DNA of 64,000 bases from Phycisphaerales bacterium (GTDB lineage Bacteria; Planctomycetota; Phycisphaerae; Phycisphaerales; UBA1924). Below, piece by piece: positions 55,084 through 64,000 of this stretch. The stretch covers positions 1 to 64,000 of the forward strand of contig JAJDDJ010000013.1 of the NCBI GenBank assembly GCA_029260395.1, read 5' to 3'. The first letter of the stretch is position 1. The number at the start of each line of letters is the position of its first letter. The notes below the pieces were generated by a model. That model saw only the letters and a list, made by a program, of their open reading frames with translations. It was not told the origin of the DNA and did no database searches. Made by a program: the position numbers and the translations under genes.

Positions 55084-57624
55084 CTACGAGAGCGCTTCCA
55101 GCCGGCGGGCGGCCTCGATCAGCCCGAGGTGCGAGTACGCCTGAGGGTGGTTGCCCAGTGCGACCCCGGCTATCGGTTCGTGCTGCTCACTGAAGAGCCC
55201 GGTCGGTCCAGCCAGTGCCGCGATGGAATCGAACAGCGACCGCGCGTCGGCCAGTCTGCCGACCAGCGCGTACGCCTCGACCAGCCACAGGGCGCAGATG
55301 TGGAACCCACCCTCGCGCCCCGGCAAGCCGTCGTCGTACAGGTACCGGTAGACGGTGGGCCCGCTGCGGAGGTGCTGCTCGATCGCCTCGACCGTCTTGG
55401 CGAATCGCGGGTCGCCGGGCTCGATCAGGCCAAACGTCCCGAGCGTGAGCACCGCGGCATCAAGTTCATCGCTGCCGTAGGAAGCCGTGAAGGCGCCAGC
55501 CGCGTCGTTCCAGCCGTGCTCAAGCACATCCTCCCGGATCTCCTCGGCGGCCTTGCGGTAGCCCGCCGAGCCGGCAACGCCGCAGCGTTCCGCGATCTTG
55601 GCAGCCCGGTCGAGCGTGACCCAGCACATGACTTTGGTGTGGACGTGGTGCTTGAGCGGCCCCCTGATTTCCCATATGCCGTGGTCCGGCTCGCGCCAGC
55701 GTGCCGCCACGGCGCTGGCCATCGACTGCACGAGCGAGTGGTGCGCCGGCGAGAGCGAGCCGGTTGCATCGAGCACCGCCATCAGCAGTTCGGCAATCGG
55801 GCCGAACACGTCGAGCTGCACCTGCCTGGCGGCGGCATTCCCGATGCGCACCGGCCGCGAACCCGCGTAGCCGCTGAGCTGGACGATCTCCGCCTCGGGC
55901 GGCGTGTCGCGCCCGAGCACGTCGTAGATCGGTGCGAGCCGCTCGGCATCGCCCACGGTCTCGACCACTCGTGCCAGCCAATCGAGCAGCCCAATCGCCT
56001 CGCTCGTGCTGCCAAGTCGCACGAGCGTGGTCGCGGTCATCGACGCATCGCGCGGCCAGCAATACCGGTAGTCCCAGTTGCGAACACCGCCGAGAGTCTC
56101 AGGAAGGCTCGTGGTCGCGGCCGCTGCGATCGCCCCGGTCGGTCCGTGAACGAGCCCTCGCAACACGAGAGCGCTCGTGCGCATCAGCTCACTGTGAAGC
56201 GTCGGCAGCGTGAGCCCGCTGGCCCAGTCGTTCCAGAATGCCAGCGTCTCGGAGCGACGATGGCTTTCAGGTGCCAGCGATGGGGCCAGATCCTGCGTGC
56301 CGCAACGGAGTTCAAGCACGACCGGACCGTTTGAGAGATCGATCTCGGTGGCGGCGGTGTGGTGTTCGCCCTGGGCTTTGATCGACCAATCTACGCCCGG
56401 TGAACGCAGCGAGATGGCATCAATTGCGCCCTCCACCACGAGCCCGCCATCGACCTTCCGAAGACGGGTCGGCACTCGGCCAAAGTCGAGACGGGGTGCG
56501 AACTCGACGCGGGCCTTTCCCGTCCCTTCGAGCACGCGAACCAGATCGACTCGGTTGTTCTGCTGCTGCGGCGCACCCGCCGAGGCATCGAGGTAGTCGG
56601 TCACCGACAGGCTGGGCCAGCGCGTTTCGAGCACGAGCGAGCCGGGTAAATACCGCTGAGTTGGATTCTTGTTTGCCGCGACTGGACCGACACCGAAGTA
56701 GCCCGCGTTGGGACCGTCCAACATCTCGCTGAACATGCTCGGCGAGTCGATCCGCGGCGCACACATCCACGTGACCCGAGCCTGGTCATCGACCAATGCC
56801 ACGGTCCGCTGGTCAGAGAGCATCGTGTGCCGCTCGATGGGCGTCGCGTCGGAACCCGCGAGGTGCGCCGCTCGCAGCTCGGCGAGTCGGGCGAGAATCA
56901 TCGCGACGTGCTCGGTCGAATCCACGCGTAAGCCCGCTTTGGTGTCGCCGGGACCAACTTTGATACCCACGTCGGGCCCGCGCAGCACCGCGAACGCGTC
57001 CTCGTCGGTGACGTCGTCGCCGATGAAGATCGCCGAGGTCGCAGCGACCCGGTGCCTCATCGATTCGAGGGCGCTTCCCTTGTCGGCCTCGATCACGCCG
57101 AGTTCGACGACCATCTTGCCGGTCTTGACCTGCACGCCCGCGAGCTTCGCCAGACCTTCATGCACAACCTTCGCGGCTCGCTCGCCAGCTCCGCGTTCCG
57201 CATTGCGGTAGTGGAACGCCACACTCGCGGGTTTGATCTCCACCGTGCAGCCGGGGGACCGCTCGGCAAGCTCAGTCAGCTCGCGCGCGAGCTGTTCTTT
57301 CAGATCGATAGCGTGCTGGGGCATCCGCGACGCGAAACCCGGGTCGAACTCGCTGCCGTGGCTTCCTACGAGATGGACATTGCCGGGTGATCCTGTTAGC
57401 TGCGAGAGATCGCTGAGCGATCGGCCCGAGATGATGCTCACATGCGTGCGCGGGAGCACCGCCAGGTTGTGCAGCGCCACCATCGCCTCGCGGTGCGGGC
57501 GTGCCTGCGCGGGATCGTTGACAATCGGCGACAGCGTCCCGTCGTAGTCACTTGCCACCAACAGCACCGATGCTCTAGCAAGCTCGACAAGACGGTCTTC
57601 AACATCGCGGCTTAGCTCGATCAC
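55084..57624 (-). CDS. Trehalose-phosphatase fused to a GH15 glycosidase
   Basis: This 846-residue protein has an N-terminal trehalose-6-phosphate phosphatase of the HAD type (about 1-255: [29 protein letters not shown]). It is joined to a GH15 glucoamylase/trehalase-like domain (about 270-846: [26 protein letters not shown], the end [27 protein letters not shown]). The first half would make free trehalose; the second could degrade trehalose or another alpha-glucan. The start overlaps the otsA stop by four bases (ATGA), so the two are coupled. Both halves look complete. Confidence 0.9.
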   Translation of the reverse strand: MIELSRDVEDRLVELARASVLLVASDYDGTLSPIVNDPAQARPHREAMVALHNLAVLPRTHVSIISGRSLSDLSQLTGSPGNVHLVGSHGSEFDPGFASRMPQHAIDLKEQLARELTELAERSPGCTVEIKPASVAFHYRNAERGAGERAAKVVHEGLAKLAGVQVKTGKMVVELGVIEADKGSALESMRHRVAATSAIFIGDDVTDEDAFAVLRGPDVGIKVGPGDTKAGLRVDSTEHVAMILARLAELRAAHLAGSDATPIERHTMLSDQRTVALVDDQARVTWMCAPRIDSPSMFSEMLDGPNAGYFGVGPVAANKNPTQRYLPGSLVLETRWPSLSVTDYLDASAGAPQQQNNRVDLVRVLEGTGKARVEFAPRLDFGRVPTRLRKVDGGLVVEGAIDAISLRSPGVDWSIKAQGEHHTAATEIDLSNGPVVLELRCGTQDLAPSLAPESHRRSETLAFWNDWASGLTLPTLHSELMRTSALVLRGLVHGPTGAIAAAATTSLPETLGGVRNWDYRYCWPRDASMTATTLVRLGSTSEAIGLLDWLARVVETVGDAERLAPIYDVLGRDTPPEAEIVQLSGYAGSRPVRIGNAAARQVQLDVFGPIAELLMAVLDATGSLSPAHHSLVQSMASAVAARWREPDHGIWEIRGPLKHHVHTKVMCWVTLDRAAKIAERCGVAGSAGYRKAAEEIREDVLEHGWNDAAGAFTASYGSDELDAAVLTLGTFGLIEPGDPRFAKTVEAIEQHLRSGPTVYRYLYDDGLPGREGGFHICALWLVEAYALVGRLADARSLFDSIAALAGPTGLFSEQHEPIAGVALGNHPQAYSHLGLIEAARRLEALS

Positions 57625-59018
57625 GACTGAAGCACCTCAAGAAACCCCTTGGCCCACGCGTACACATCGTGCTTGAGCACGACCGAGCGGAGGCTTTTCA
57701 TCCGTCTGGCGGCCTCGTCCTTGCTCATGGTAAGTGTGTCCTCGATCGCTGTGGCGATTCCGTCCACGTCGAACGGATTGATGAGAACCGCCCGCTTGAG
57801 TTCTTGCGAAGCGCCCGCAAACTCGCTGAGGATCAGCGAGCCGGTGTTGGCGGTCCGCACGGCCGCGTACTCCTTAGCGACGAGGTTCATCCCGTCGCGC
57901 AGCGGGGTCACCATCATGATGTCCGCAGCGCCGTAGTACGCGATCAACTCCTCAAACGCGAGGTTTCGGCGGAGGTAATGGATCGGGAACCGGCCCGGTT
58001 CGCCGTACTCCCCGTTGATGTTGCCGACCAGTTCTTCGATCCGCTTACGCATCGAGATGTAGTCGCTCACGTTCTCCCGGCTGGGCACCGCGACCTGGAT
58101 GACCGCGAAGTCGTCCGCGTTGAATCGGCCCCGCCGCAAGACCTCCTGTACCGCTCGTAGCCGGTAATCGATGCCCTTGGTGTAGTCCAGGCGGTCGATG
58201 CCCAGCAGCAACTGGCGGCCCGAAACCGTGTGCATCTTCTCACGGATTTGCTCGGCTCGCTCGATCACGCTGCGCTTCTTGGCGGTCCGCTCGAAGTGGG
58301 CGGTATCGATCGATATCGGGAACGCACCCACCCGGCTCGGTCGGCCGTCAATCAGAAACGTCTGGCCCTTGGCCTCGGCATCACCAAACCGCTGGGCACA
58401 CCTGACAAAGTTTCGCACGCCGAGCTTGGTCTGCATGCCGACGACGTCCGCGCCAAGCGTTCCGTTGATCAGCTCACGACGCCACGGGATTCTGGCGAAC
58501 AGCTCCTCGGCAGGGAACGGGATATGCAGAAAAAACCCGATCTTAACACCCGGGCTCAGCTCCCTGAGCATCTGCGGCACAAGGTGCAACTGGTAGTCGT
58601 GGATCCAGCAGGTGTCGCCCGGCTTGAGCGCATCGGCTGCGGCCTCGGCGAACCTTCGGTTCACATCAACATACGAACGCCACCAGTGACGGTGGATCTC
58701 GGCCTCGCGGATGGCATCGTGGTACAGCGGCCAGAGTGTTGCATTGCAGAAACCCTCGTAGAAGTTCTCCTGTTCCGCCGCCGAGATCGGCACGTCTCGG
58801 ACCTCCATGCCGTCCACGTCGAACGACTTGCCGGGCGAACGTGCCATGCCCGCCCACCCGACCCAGCAGCCGCCCGATTCAGTCAGGATCGGCCGCATCG
58901 CGGTGACCAACCCGCCCGGGCTCGGCTCCCACACGTTCTTGTTGCCTCGGCGGACACGGCGCACCGGCAGCCGATTGGCGATGACGACCATCCGTGGCTG
59001 GCGCGGCTTGCGTGGCAT
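57621..59018 (-). CDS. otsA: Trehalose-6-phosphate synthase
   Basis: I place the start at ATG 59018 (MPRKPRQPRMVVIANRLPV), giving 465 residues; a longer frame to 59807 runs over the opposite ABC gene. GT20 motifs are clear: SPGGLVTAM, WIHDYQLHLVP, IGFFLHIPFP, GIDRLDYTKGI, TPLRDGMNLVAKEY and LSEFAGASQEL. It makes trehalose-6-phosphate from UDP-glucose and glucose-6-phosphate, the substrate of the next gene. Trehalose protects against drying and salt. It faces the ABC operon across a 138-base promoter region. Confidence 0.95.
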   Translation of the reverse strand: MPRKPRQPRMVVIANRLPVRRVRRGNKNVWEPSPGGLVTAMRPILTESGGCWVGWAGMARSPGKSFDVDGMEVRDVPISAAEQENFYEGFCNATLWPLYHDAIREAEIHRHWWRSYVDVNRRFAEAAADALKPGDTCWIHDYQLHLVPQMLRELSPGVKIGFFLHIPFPAEELFARIPWRRELINGTLGADVVGMQTKLGVRNFVRCAQRFGDAEAKGQTFLIDGRPSRVGAFPISIDTAHFERTAKKRSVIERAEQIREKMHTVSGRQLLLGIDRLDYTKGIDYRLRAVQEVLRRGRFNADDFAVIQVAVPSRENVSDYISMRKRIEELVGNINGEYGEPGRFPIHYLRRNLAFEELIAYYGAADIMMVTPLRDGMNLVAKEYAAVRTANTGSLILSEFAGASQELKRAVLINPFDVDGIATAIEDTLTMSKDEAARRMKSLRSVVLKHDVYAWAKGFLEVLQS

Positions 59019-59156
59019 GTGCCTGCGAGCATAGCAAGTCGCCTGCTGCGGGCCGGGCAGGCTGTGGATGCACGGGCAACCCCAGCGGTTCGTTGGCATA
59101 CCCTTTGGCAGTGCGTGCGATCGATCTTGATCGCTAGCACGAACCGGATCCTTGCC

Positions 59157-59885
59157 ATGCTCGAACTGATCGAACTCCGCAGGTTGTTTGGCCCGCTTAT
59201 CGCGGTCGATGGGGTCTCGCTGCGCGTCGAACCGGGCGAGGTGCTCGGGTTCCTCGGTCCCAACGGAGCCGGCAAGTCCACCTCCATGCGCATGGCTGCC
59301 GGGTTTCTCGCGCCCACCTCGGGCACCGCTCGCCTTGGCGGGCACGACATCCGCACCCACCGCATCGAGGCCCAACGCCTGCTCGGGTACCTGCCCGAGG
59401 GCGCGCCCGCCTACCCAGACATGACGCCCGAGGCCTTCCTCCACTTCGTGGGCCGGGTCCGCAACATGTCTCGCCGCCAGCGACTCAGCCGGATCGGCCG
59501 TGTCTGCGAGCGTGTCCGCCTCGATGGCGTGATGCGCCAGCCCATCGAGACACTCTCCAAGGGCTATCGCCGGCGCGTGGGCCTTGCGCAGGCCCTGCTG
59601 CACGACCCGCCGATTCTCATCCTCGATGAGCCCACCGACGGCCTCGACCCCAACCAGAAGCACGAGGTACGCGGGCTCATCCGCGAACTCGGTGAGACCA
59701 AAGCCGTGGTGCTCTCGACGCACATCCTCGAAGAGGTCGACCCCGTCTGCACGCGGGCGGTGGTGATCGCCCAAGGCCGAGTGGTATCCGATGGCACGCC
59801 TGCCCAACTGCGGGCAGTGTCGCCAAGCGGCTCACTTGACGAGGCGTTCCGTACGCTGACTTTGGCGTCGAGGACCGCTTCATGA
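59157..59885 (+). CDS. ABC transporter ATP-binding protein (GldA-like)
   Basis: I place the start at ATG 59157 (MLELIELRRLFG), giving 242 residues; the frame extends upstream over otsA but not plausibly. Walker A GPNGAGKST lies at 34-42, signature LSKGYRRRVGLAQAL, Walker B ILILDEPTDGLDP and STHILEEV. It is the ATPase of the following permease and GldG-like protein, which begin with overlapping start/stop codons. The same trio is known as GldA/F/G in gliding Bacteroidetes and is widespread elsewhere with unclear function. Confidence 0.9.
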   Translation: MLELIELRRLFGPLIAVDGVSLRVEPGEVLGFLGPNGAGKSTSMRMAAGFLAPTSGTARLGGHDIRTHRIEAQRLLGYLPEGAPAYPDMTPEAFLHFVGRVRNMSRRQRLSRIGRVCERVRLDGVMRQPIETLSKGYRRRVGLAQALLHDPPILILDEPTDGLDPNQKHEVRGLIRELGETKAVVLSTHILEEVDPVCTRAVVIAQGRVVSDGTPAQLRAVSPSGSLDEAFRTLTLASRTAS

Positions 59886-60640
59886 GCGCCGCTTCCTCGA
59901 TGCAGGGAACGCTCGCCGTGTTTCGCCGGGAGATCGTTGGCTACTTCGCCACGCCCGTTGCCTACGTCTTCATCGCGGTGTTCCTGGCCATGAGCAGCGT
60001 GTTCACATTCGCGTCAGAACTCGGCGGGTTTTTCGAACGAGGCGAGGCCGACCTTCGGCCATTCTTCGGCTTCCATCCGTGGCTCTACCTGTTTCTGGTG
60101 CCAGCGATCTCTATGCGACTTTGGGCCGAGGAACGCAAGAGCGGCTCGATCGAGCTGCTCATGACGCTACCGCTGGCGGTTTGGCAATCGGTGATAGGAA
60201 AGTTCCTCGCCGCGTGGGCGTTCATTGCGGTGGCGCTAGCCCTGACCTTCCCGCTTTGGATCACCGTAAGCTACCTGGGCGAGCCCGACCACGGCGTGAT
60301 CGTCGCGGGCTATCTGGGCAGCCTGCTCATGGCTGGCGGCTTTCTAGCTCTCGGCTCGTGCGTGTCGGCGCTGACCAAGAACCAGATCATCGCTTTCGTT
60401 CTCACGCTTGTCGCGAGCCTGCTGCTCCTGCTGCTCGGGTTCCCGGTAGTGCAGAGCGTGATCGCTGGATGGGCGCCCCTGGGTGTCGCCGAGACACTCG
60501 CGAGCCTGAGCGTGCTGACCCGGTTCGAGGCTATTAGCCGCGGTGTGCTCGCGCCGGCGGATGTCCTGTACTTCGTCTCGCTGATCGCGGTGCTGCTCGC
60601 CGCCAACAGCATCCTCGTTGAACTGCTCAAGGCGGAGTAG
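59882..60640 (+). CDS. ABC transporter permease (GldF-like)
   Basis: This 252-residue protein starts with ATGA overlap on the ATPase gene. It has about six membrane helices, and MRLWAEERKSGSIELLMTLPL is the pattern shared by ABC-2 type permeases of the GldF/NosY group. The next gene starts two bases after its stop. The transported substrate is unknown. Confidence 0.88.
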   Translation: MSAASSMQGTLAVFRREIVGYFATPVAYVFIAVFLAMSSVFTFASELGGFFERGEADLRPFFGFHPWLYLFLVPAISMRLWAEERKSGSIELLMTLPLAVWQSVIGKFLAAWAFIAVALALTFPLWITVSYLGEPDHGVIVAGYLGSLLMAGGFLALGSCVSALTKNQIIAFVLTLVASLLLLLLGFPVVQSVIAGWAPLGVAETLASLSVLTRFEAISRGVLAPADVLYFVSLIAVLLAANSILVELLKAE

Positions 60641-60642
60641 GC

Positions 60643-62610
60643 ATGACGGAATCACCCACTCCATCCAACGATGTTTCCAGTCCCGCGACCGAGGTCGAGA
60701 GCCTCCGCAGCCGCAAGCTCAACGCGGTTGTCGGTCTGTGCGTGCTCGCCGCGCTGTTCGTGGCGGTCAACGTGCTCGCGGGGCCTTGGCTCAGGCAGGT
60801 CCGCCTCGATCTGACCAGCGACCAGCGGTACACGCTGAGCGACGGCACCAGAGAGATCCTCCGCGACATCGGTACGCGCGGCCCATCGCGGCTGACCTTT
60901 TTCTACTCGCGAGAGGCCGCTGCGGGCAGGCCCGCAATCCAGGCGTACGCCGCACGCATCGATGAACTGCTCGAAGAGTTCGAGCTCGCCGCGGGTGGCG
61001 CGTTCCGCATCGAGCGCGTCGAGCCCAAGGCGTTCTCGGCGCAGGAAGCCCGCGCGCAGGCCGCGGGCGTCGCCTCACTCCCGCTTGGCGCGGACGGCCA
61101 GGCGCTGTTTATGGGCATCGAGGCAGCGGGCCCGACCGACCTCCGCGCCACGATCCCCTTCCTCGACCCACAGCAGGAGCCGTTCCTCGAGTACGAGCTC
61201 GCCAAGCTGCTCGTGTCGGTTCGCAGCCCCCTTCGACCGGTGGTGGGTGTAGTCAGTTCGCTCGACCTGCAGCGTGGCCCGAACAAACGTCCATGGCTCA
61301 TTTGGCAGGAACTCTCGACCCGGTTCGAGCTCCGTGACATGGGCCTCGACTTTGCCGAGATCGACACCGCCGTGCGAGCCCTGCTGATCGTGCATCCGCA
61401 GGCCCTTAGCGAGCGGGCGCTGCGCGCGATCGACCAGGCCGCCCTCGCGGGCACACCCATCGTCCTGCTGTTCGATCCGGTGTGCGAGCTCGATCGGCCT
61501 GAAGGCAATCAGAGCAACCCCATGCTCGCATTCCAGTCCGACCGTTCGTCATACCTTGGCGGGCTGCTCGAGGCCTGGGGCATTTCGATCGATACCGACG
61601 TGGTCGTGGGCGACATGGAATCAGCTGCTCGCGTCCGCTCGCAGGGGCAGGTCGTGCCGTACCTGCCCTACCTGCAACTCGCCAGCGACCGGTTCAACCC
61701 GAACGATCCAGCGACTCGGCAGATTGATTCGATGATCCTCGCCTCGGCCGGCGCCATCGTTCCGCTGCCCGGCGTGCGCACGTCGTTCGAGCCGCTCATC
61801 TCCACGAGCGAGCGATCAGCGTTGATCGACGCCATACGCATCAACCCGATGACCGACCCACGCGAGCTGGTCGATTCGTTCGTCTCACGTGGTGCTCCTC
61901 TGACGCTCGCGGCCCGCGTGCGAGGCCAGGCGTCGTCCGCGTTCGCCATGCCCCCGCCGGATGAGGAGGGTGCAGACAATCAGACGTGGCAGCCGCCGAA
62001 GATCACCGAGGGCGAGGTCGATGTGCTGGTGATCGCCGATGCGGACCTGCTCGCGGACCAGTTCTGGCTCGAGGAAGTCGGTTACGGCGGGGCCTCGCTC
62101 GGGTACCGCCGGATCTCCGACAACGGCGACCTGGTGCTCAACGCGATCGAGATGGCAGCGGGCGACCGGGCCCTGCTCTCACTCCGCGGGCGAGGCAACT
62201 CGAGTCGGCCTTTCACACGCATTGCCGGGTTGCAGCGCCGCGCCGACGAGCAGTTTTCCGCCGAGCTCAAGTCACTCGAAGCAGAGCGAGACAAGGTGGA
62301 AGAACAGATCCGCCTCGCTCAGCAGGGCGACCTCGAAGCGCCGCTCGAGGACCAGCTTATTCTCACCCCCGAGCAGGCCCAGCGGGTCGAGGCATTCCGT
62401 GGCCAGCTCGTCGAGACCAACAGCCGACTGCGAGACGTTCGGTTCAATCTGAACGAGGACGTCGATCGGCTCGAAGCTTCGATCAAGGCGATCAACATCG
62501 GAGCCGGGCCGGTGCTGGTCATCGTGGTGGCGGTGCTGCTGTCGGTCATCCGCTCGCTTCGCTTTGCATCTGATCGCCGCCGGGCGGTCAGCGGCACCCC
62601 ACGTTCGTAA
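60643..62610 (+). CDS. GldG-like ABC transporter auxiliary protein
   Basis: This 655-residue protein has an N-terminal membrane helix (about 28-48), then the GldG/IFT52-like periplasmic domain (LDLTSDQRYTLSDGTREIL, LTFFYSREAA, VAFIVHPQALSERALRAID in related form) and a C-terminal helix (about 625-645). A coiled-coil stretch (about 540-610, EAERDKVEEQIRLAQQ) comes before the last helix. It is part of the same operon as the ATPase and permease, 18 bases before the DUF4340 gene. Confidence 0.85.
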   Translation: MTESPTPSNDVSSPATEVESLRSRKLNAVVGLCVLAALFVAVNVLAGPWLRQVRLDLTSDQRYTLSDGTREILRDIGTRGPSRLTFFYSREAAAGRPAIQAYAARIDELLEEFELAAGGAFRIERVEPKAFSAQEARAQAAGVASLPLGADGQALFMGIEAAGPTDLRATIPFLDPQQEPFLEYELAKLLVSVRSPLRPVVGVVSSLDLQRGPNKRPWLIWQELSTRFELRDMGLDFAEIDTAVRALLIVHPQALSERALRAIDQAALAGTPIVLLFDPVCELDRPEGNQSNPMLAFQSDRSSYLGGLLEAWGISIDTDVVVGDMESAARVRSQGQVVPYLPYLQLASDRFNPNDPATRQIDSMILASAGAIVPLPGVRTSFEPLISTSERSALIDAIRINPMTDPRELVDSFVSRGAPLTLAARVRGQASSAFAMPPPDEEGADNQTWQPPKITEGEVDVLVIADADLLADQFWLEEVGYGGASLGYRRISDNGDLVLNAIEMAAGDRALLSLRGRGNSSRPFTRIAGLQRRADEQFSAELKSLEAERDKVEEQIRLAQQGDLEAPLEDQLILTPEQAQRVEAFRGQLVETNSRLRDVRFNLNEDVDRLEASIKAINIGAGPVLVIVVAVLLSVIRSLRFASDRRRAVSGTPRS

Positions 62611-62628
62611 GCCGAAGGACCCCCGTTC

Positions 62629-63684
62629 ATGCGCACAAGAACGCTTCTCTGGCTGGTCTTCATTACGGCTCTCATGGTCCTTGCCGCCGGGGCCACGGTC
62701 TGGCAACAGCGCCGCAGCGAGGCGTTCATCGAGCCTCAGCCGCTGGTGGTTGGGTTAGAACACCAACTCAACGAGATAACTTCTGTGAGCATCAAGCAGG
62801 GCGATCGTTCGATTATCATCGATCGCTCACCGCAGGGTTGGGTCATCGCAGACCGCGACCAATACCCCGCCAAGATCGAAGAAGTCCGCCGCCTGCTGCT
62901 CCAACTGACCGGGCTGTCGCGTCTGGAGCAAAAGTCTTCTGACGCGGAGTTCCTTGGCCCGCTCGGGTTCGGCCCCGATGCGCTCACGCAGCCTTTGCGT
63001 ATCGAACTGAGCGCAGCGAGTGAGACATTCGCCGACTTTGAGGTCGGTGTCACCACGCCTGATGGGCTGGGCCGGTACGTTCGGCTTGTCGCGGACGGCT
63101 CGGTCTGGCTCATAGATGGCACGCTCAGCGCTGATCCAACCGTGCCAGCGTGGGCCGAGACCGACCTGCTCAGGCTCGGCTCCGACTTCCTGCGGTCGAT
63201 CACAACTATGCAAAGAGATGCGCCCGCGTTCACGGTCACTCGCCAGGGCCAGGGACTCGACGCTGAATACACCATCGACCCCATGCCCGATGGCCGGGAG
63301 ATCGGCAGCCCGAGCCAGTTCGCCAAGCTCTTCGGTTCGGTGGCACTGCTGACGTTCGTCGATGTGCGCGAACGAACGGACGACCTGCCTTCACCAGAAG
63401 CCACGCTGACCTACACCACGTCCGCCGACAGCCGGTTCACCATCTCGCACTGGACCGAGGCGGACGACTTCGGCGAGCTGGTGTCGTGGATCACGCTCGA
63501 TTTCGAGGGCGGCCAGTCCCAGCGCAAACAGCTCGAACAGTGGGCGTTTCAGCTCACGCCTTACGCCTCGGGCGCGTTCGCGATGGGCATCGACGACCTG
63601 ACGTTCGAGTTGCCCGAACCGATCGATGACGCGGCCGGCCCCGACCCCGGACTCGAATCTGGCCCGCAGCCCGCGCCGGAGTAG
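62629..63684 (+). CDS. DUF4340 domain protein
   Basis: This 351-residue protein has an N-terminal signal-anchor helix (MRTRTLLWLVFITALMVLAA) and a DUF4340 body with two repeats of a beta fold (ITSVSIKQGDRSIIIDR, QGWVIADRDQYPAK, YVRLVADGSVWLIDG). DUF4340 genes usually follow GldG-like genes, as here, so it is probably an envelope partner of that ABC system. AAGGA lies ten bases before the ATG. The C-terminal tail is Pro/Asp-rich. Confidence 0.85.
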   Translation: MRTRTLLWLVFITALMVLAAGATVWQQRRSEAFIEPQPLVVGLEHQLNEITSVSIKQGDRSIIIDRSPQGWVIADRDQYPAKIEEVRRLLLQLTGLSRLEQKSSDAEFLGPLGFGPDALTQPLRIELSAASETFADFEVGVTTPDGLGRYVRLVADGSVWLIDGTLSADPTVPAWAETDLLRLGSDFLRSITTMQRDAPAFTVTRQGQGLDAEYTIDPMPDGREIGSPSQFAKLFGSVALLTFVDVRERTDDLPSPEATLTYTTSADSRFTISHWTEADDFGELVSWITLDFEGGQSQRKQLEQWAFQLTPYASGAFAMGIDDLTFELPEPIDDAAGPDPGLESGPQPAPE

Positions 63685-63695
63685 CTCTGCTTCAG

Positions 63696-63971
63696 TCAAC
63701 CGCCGATAGGTTCGCCGCATTCGGGGCACTTGAGCCCGCGCAGGTGATACCCGCACACGCACGCCATCGGCGTCCGCCTTGAGCGATACACGGTGATCTC
63801 CAGGGCCGTCCAACTCGCAAGCCCAGACAGCCCGAGCCAGAGCACCATGCTCGTGCGGTCGTCGGACATGATGAACCACGGCAATAGATTCAGCAACGGC
63901 CCTACCGTGAGCACCACGAAATAGACAAGCGTCAGAGCAGGAAGCAGCAGCAGCCAGTTTCGGTGTCGCAT
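63696..63971 (-). CDS. Small membrane protein with C-terminal zinc ribbon
   Basis: This 91-residue protein has two membrane helices (about 6-25 and 42-60), then a C-terminal CVCGYHLRGLKCPECGEP ribbon. AGGAG is eight bases before the ATG. The ribbon is close to that of the two proteins at 48.5-50.2 kb, where it is N-terminal. It may dock to the same kind of partner. No known family name. Confidence 0.7.
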   Translation of the reverse strand: MRHRNWLLLLPALTLVYFVVLTVGPLLNLLPWFIMSDDRTSMVLWLGLSGLASWTALEITVYRSRRTPMACVCGYHLRGLKCPECGEPIGG

Positions 63972-64000
63972 CGTCTGGTTCTCCTGAGCGATCGGGGTGG

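Noticed and set aside
57669-58160. Plus-strand frame opposite otsA
   Set aside because: A high-GC shadow frame; no ribosome site and no family match.

Overview
The window is GC-rich bacterial chromosome, and I think a planctomycete of the Phycisphaerae type is the best guess. The grounds are the mix of families: an FG-GAP/formylglycine-enzyme-like secreted protein, an EF-hand esterase, a pilus cluster with several large minor pilins, zinc-ribbon membrane proteins, a Gld-like ABC system and a stand-alone CoaB domain. This is inference from family composition, not from a marker gene. Genes are tightly packed, and many neighbours overlap by 4 bases (ATGA or GTGA).

Region 1 (1-1.8 kb) is the start of a large secreted repeat protein cut off by the window edge. 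Region 2 (2.0-10.7 kb) is a seven-gene minus-strand defence locus. A type I restriction-modification core (hsdR, hsdS, hsdM) is interleaved with a GIY-YIG-like nuclease, a NucS-like nuclease fused to a PUA/EVE-like domain, and two proteins I cannot assign. Region 3 (about 10.9-17.2 kb) is an integrative element next to and into tRNA-Gly(UCC): two small helix-turn-helix genes, a CHC2/TOPRIM/DUF3987 primase-helicase-like gene, an XRE-like regulator and a tyrosine integrase whose reading frame ends inside the tRNA. The primase-like gene carries two copies of one inverted repeat with identical arms and identical 24-base spacing, exactly 2160 bases apart. I see no explanation for this in ordinary coding.

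Region 4 (17.3-21.0 kb) has an EF-hand esterase, a pseudouridine synthase-methyltransferase fusion and CoaB. Region 5 (21.1-37.3 kb) is a type IV pilus or type II-like assembly cluster: two PilB/GspE ATPases, PilT, PilC, four prepilin-like proteins and a 1628-residue GspK-like protein. Region 6 (37.4-47.9 kb) has tRNA-Pro(UGG), an incomplete oligopeptide ABC transporter (OppC, OppD), a glycosyltransferase, XseA, a HerA-like ATPase and a putative sugar O-methyltransferase. Region 7 (47.9-51.0 kb) holds small membrane proteins, two of them zinc-ribbon paralogs.

Region 8 (51.1-59.0 kb) is metabolic: glycerate 2-kinase, argG-argH, and trehalose metabolism, with OtsA followed by an OtsB-GH15 fusion. 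Region 9 (59.2-64.0 kb) is a Gld-like ABC transporter operon ending in a DUF4340 protein, then a small zinc-ribbon membrane protein. The defence locus and integrative element look acquired; the rest reads as core chromosome. I found no rRNA, CRISPR array or insertion sequence.
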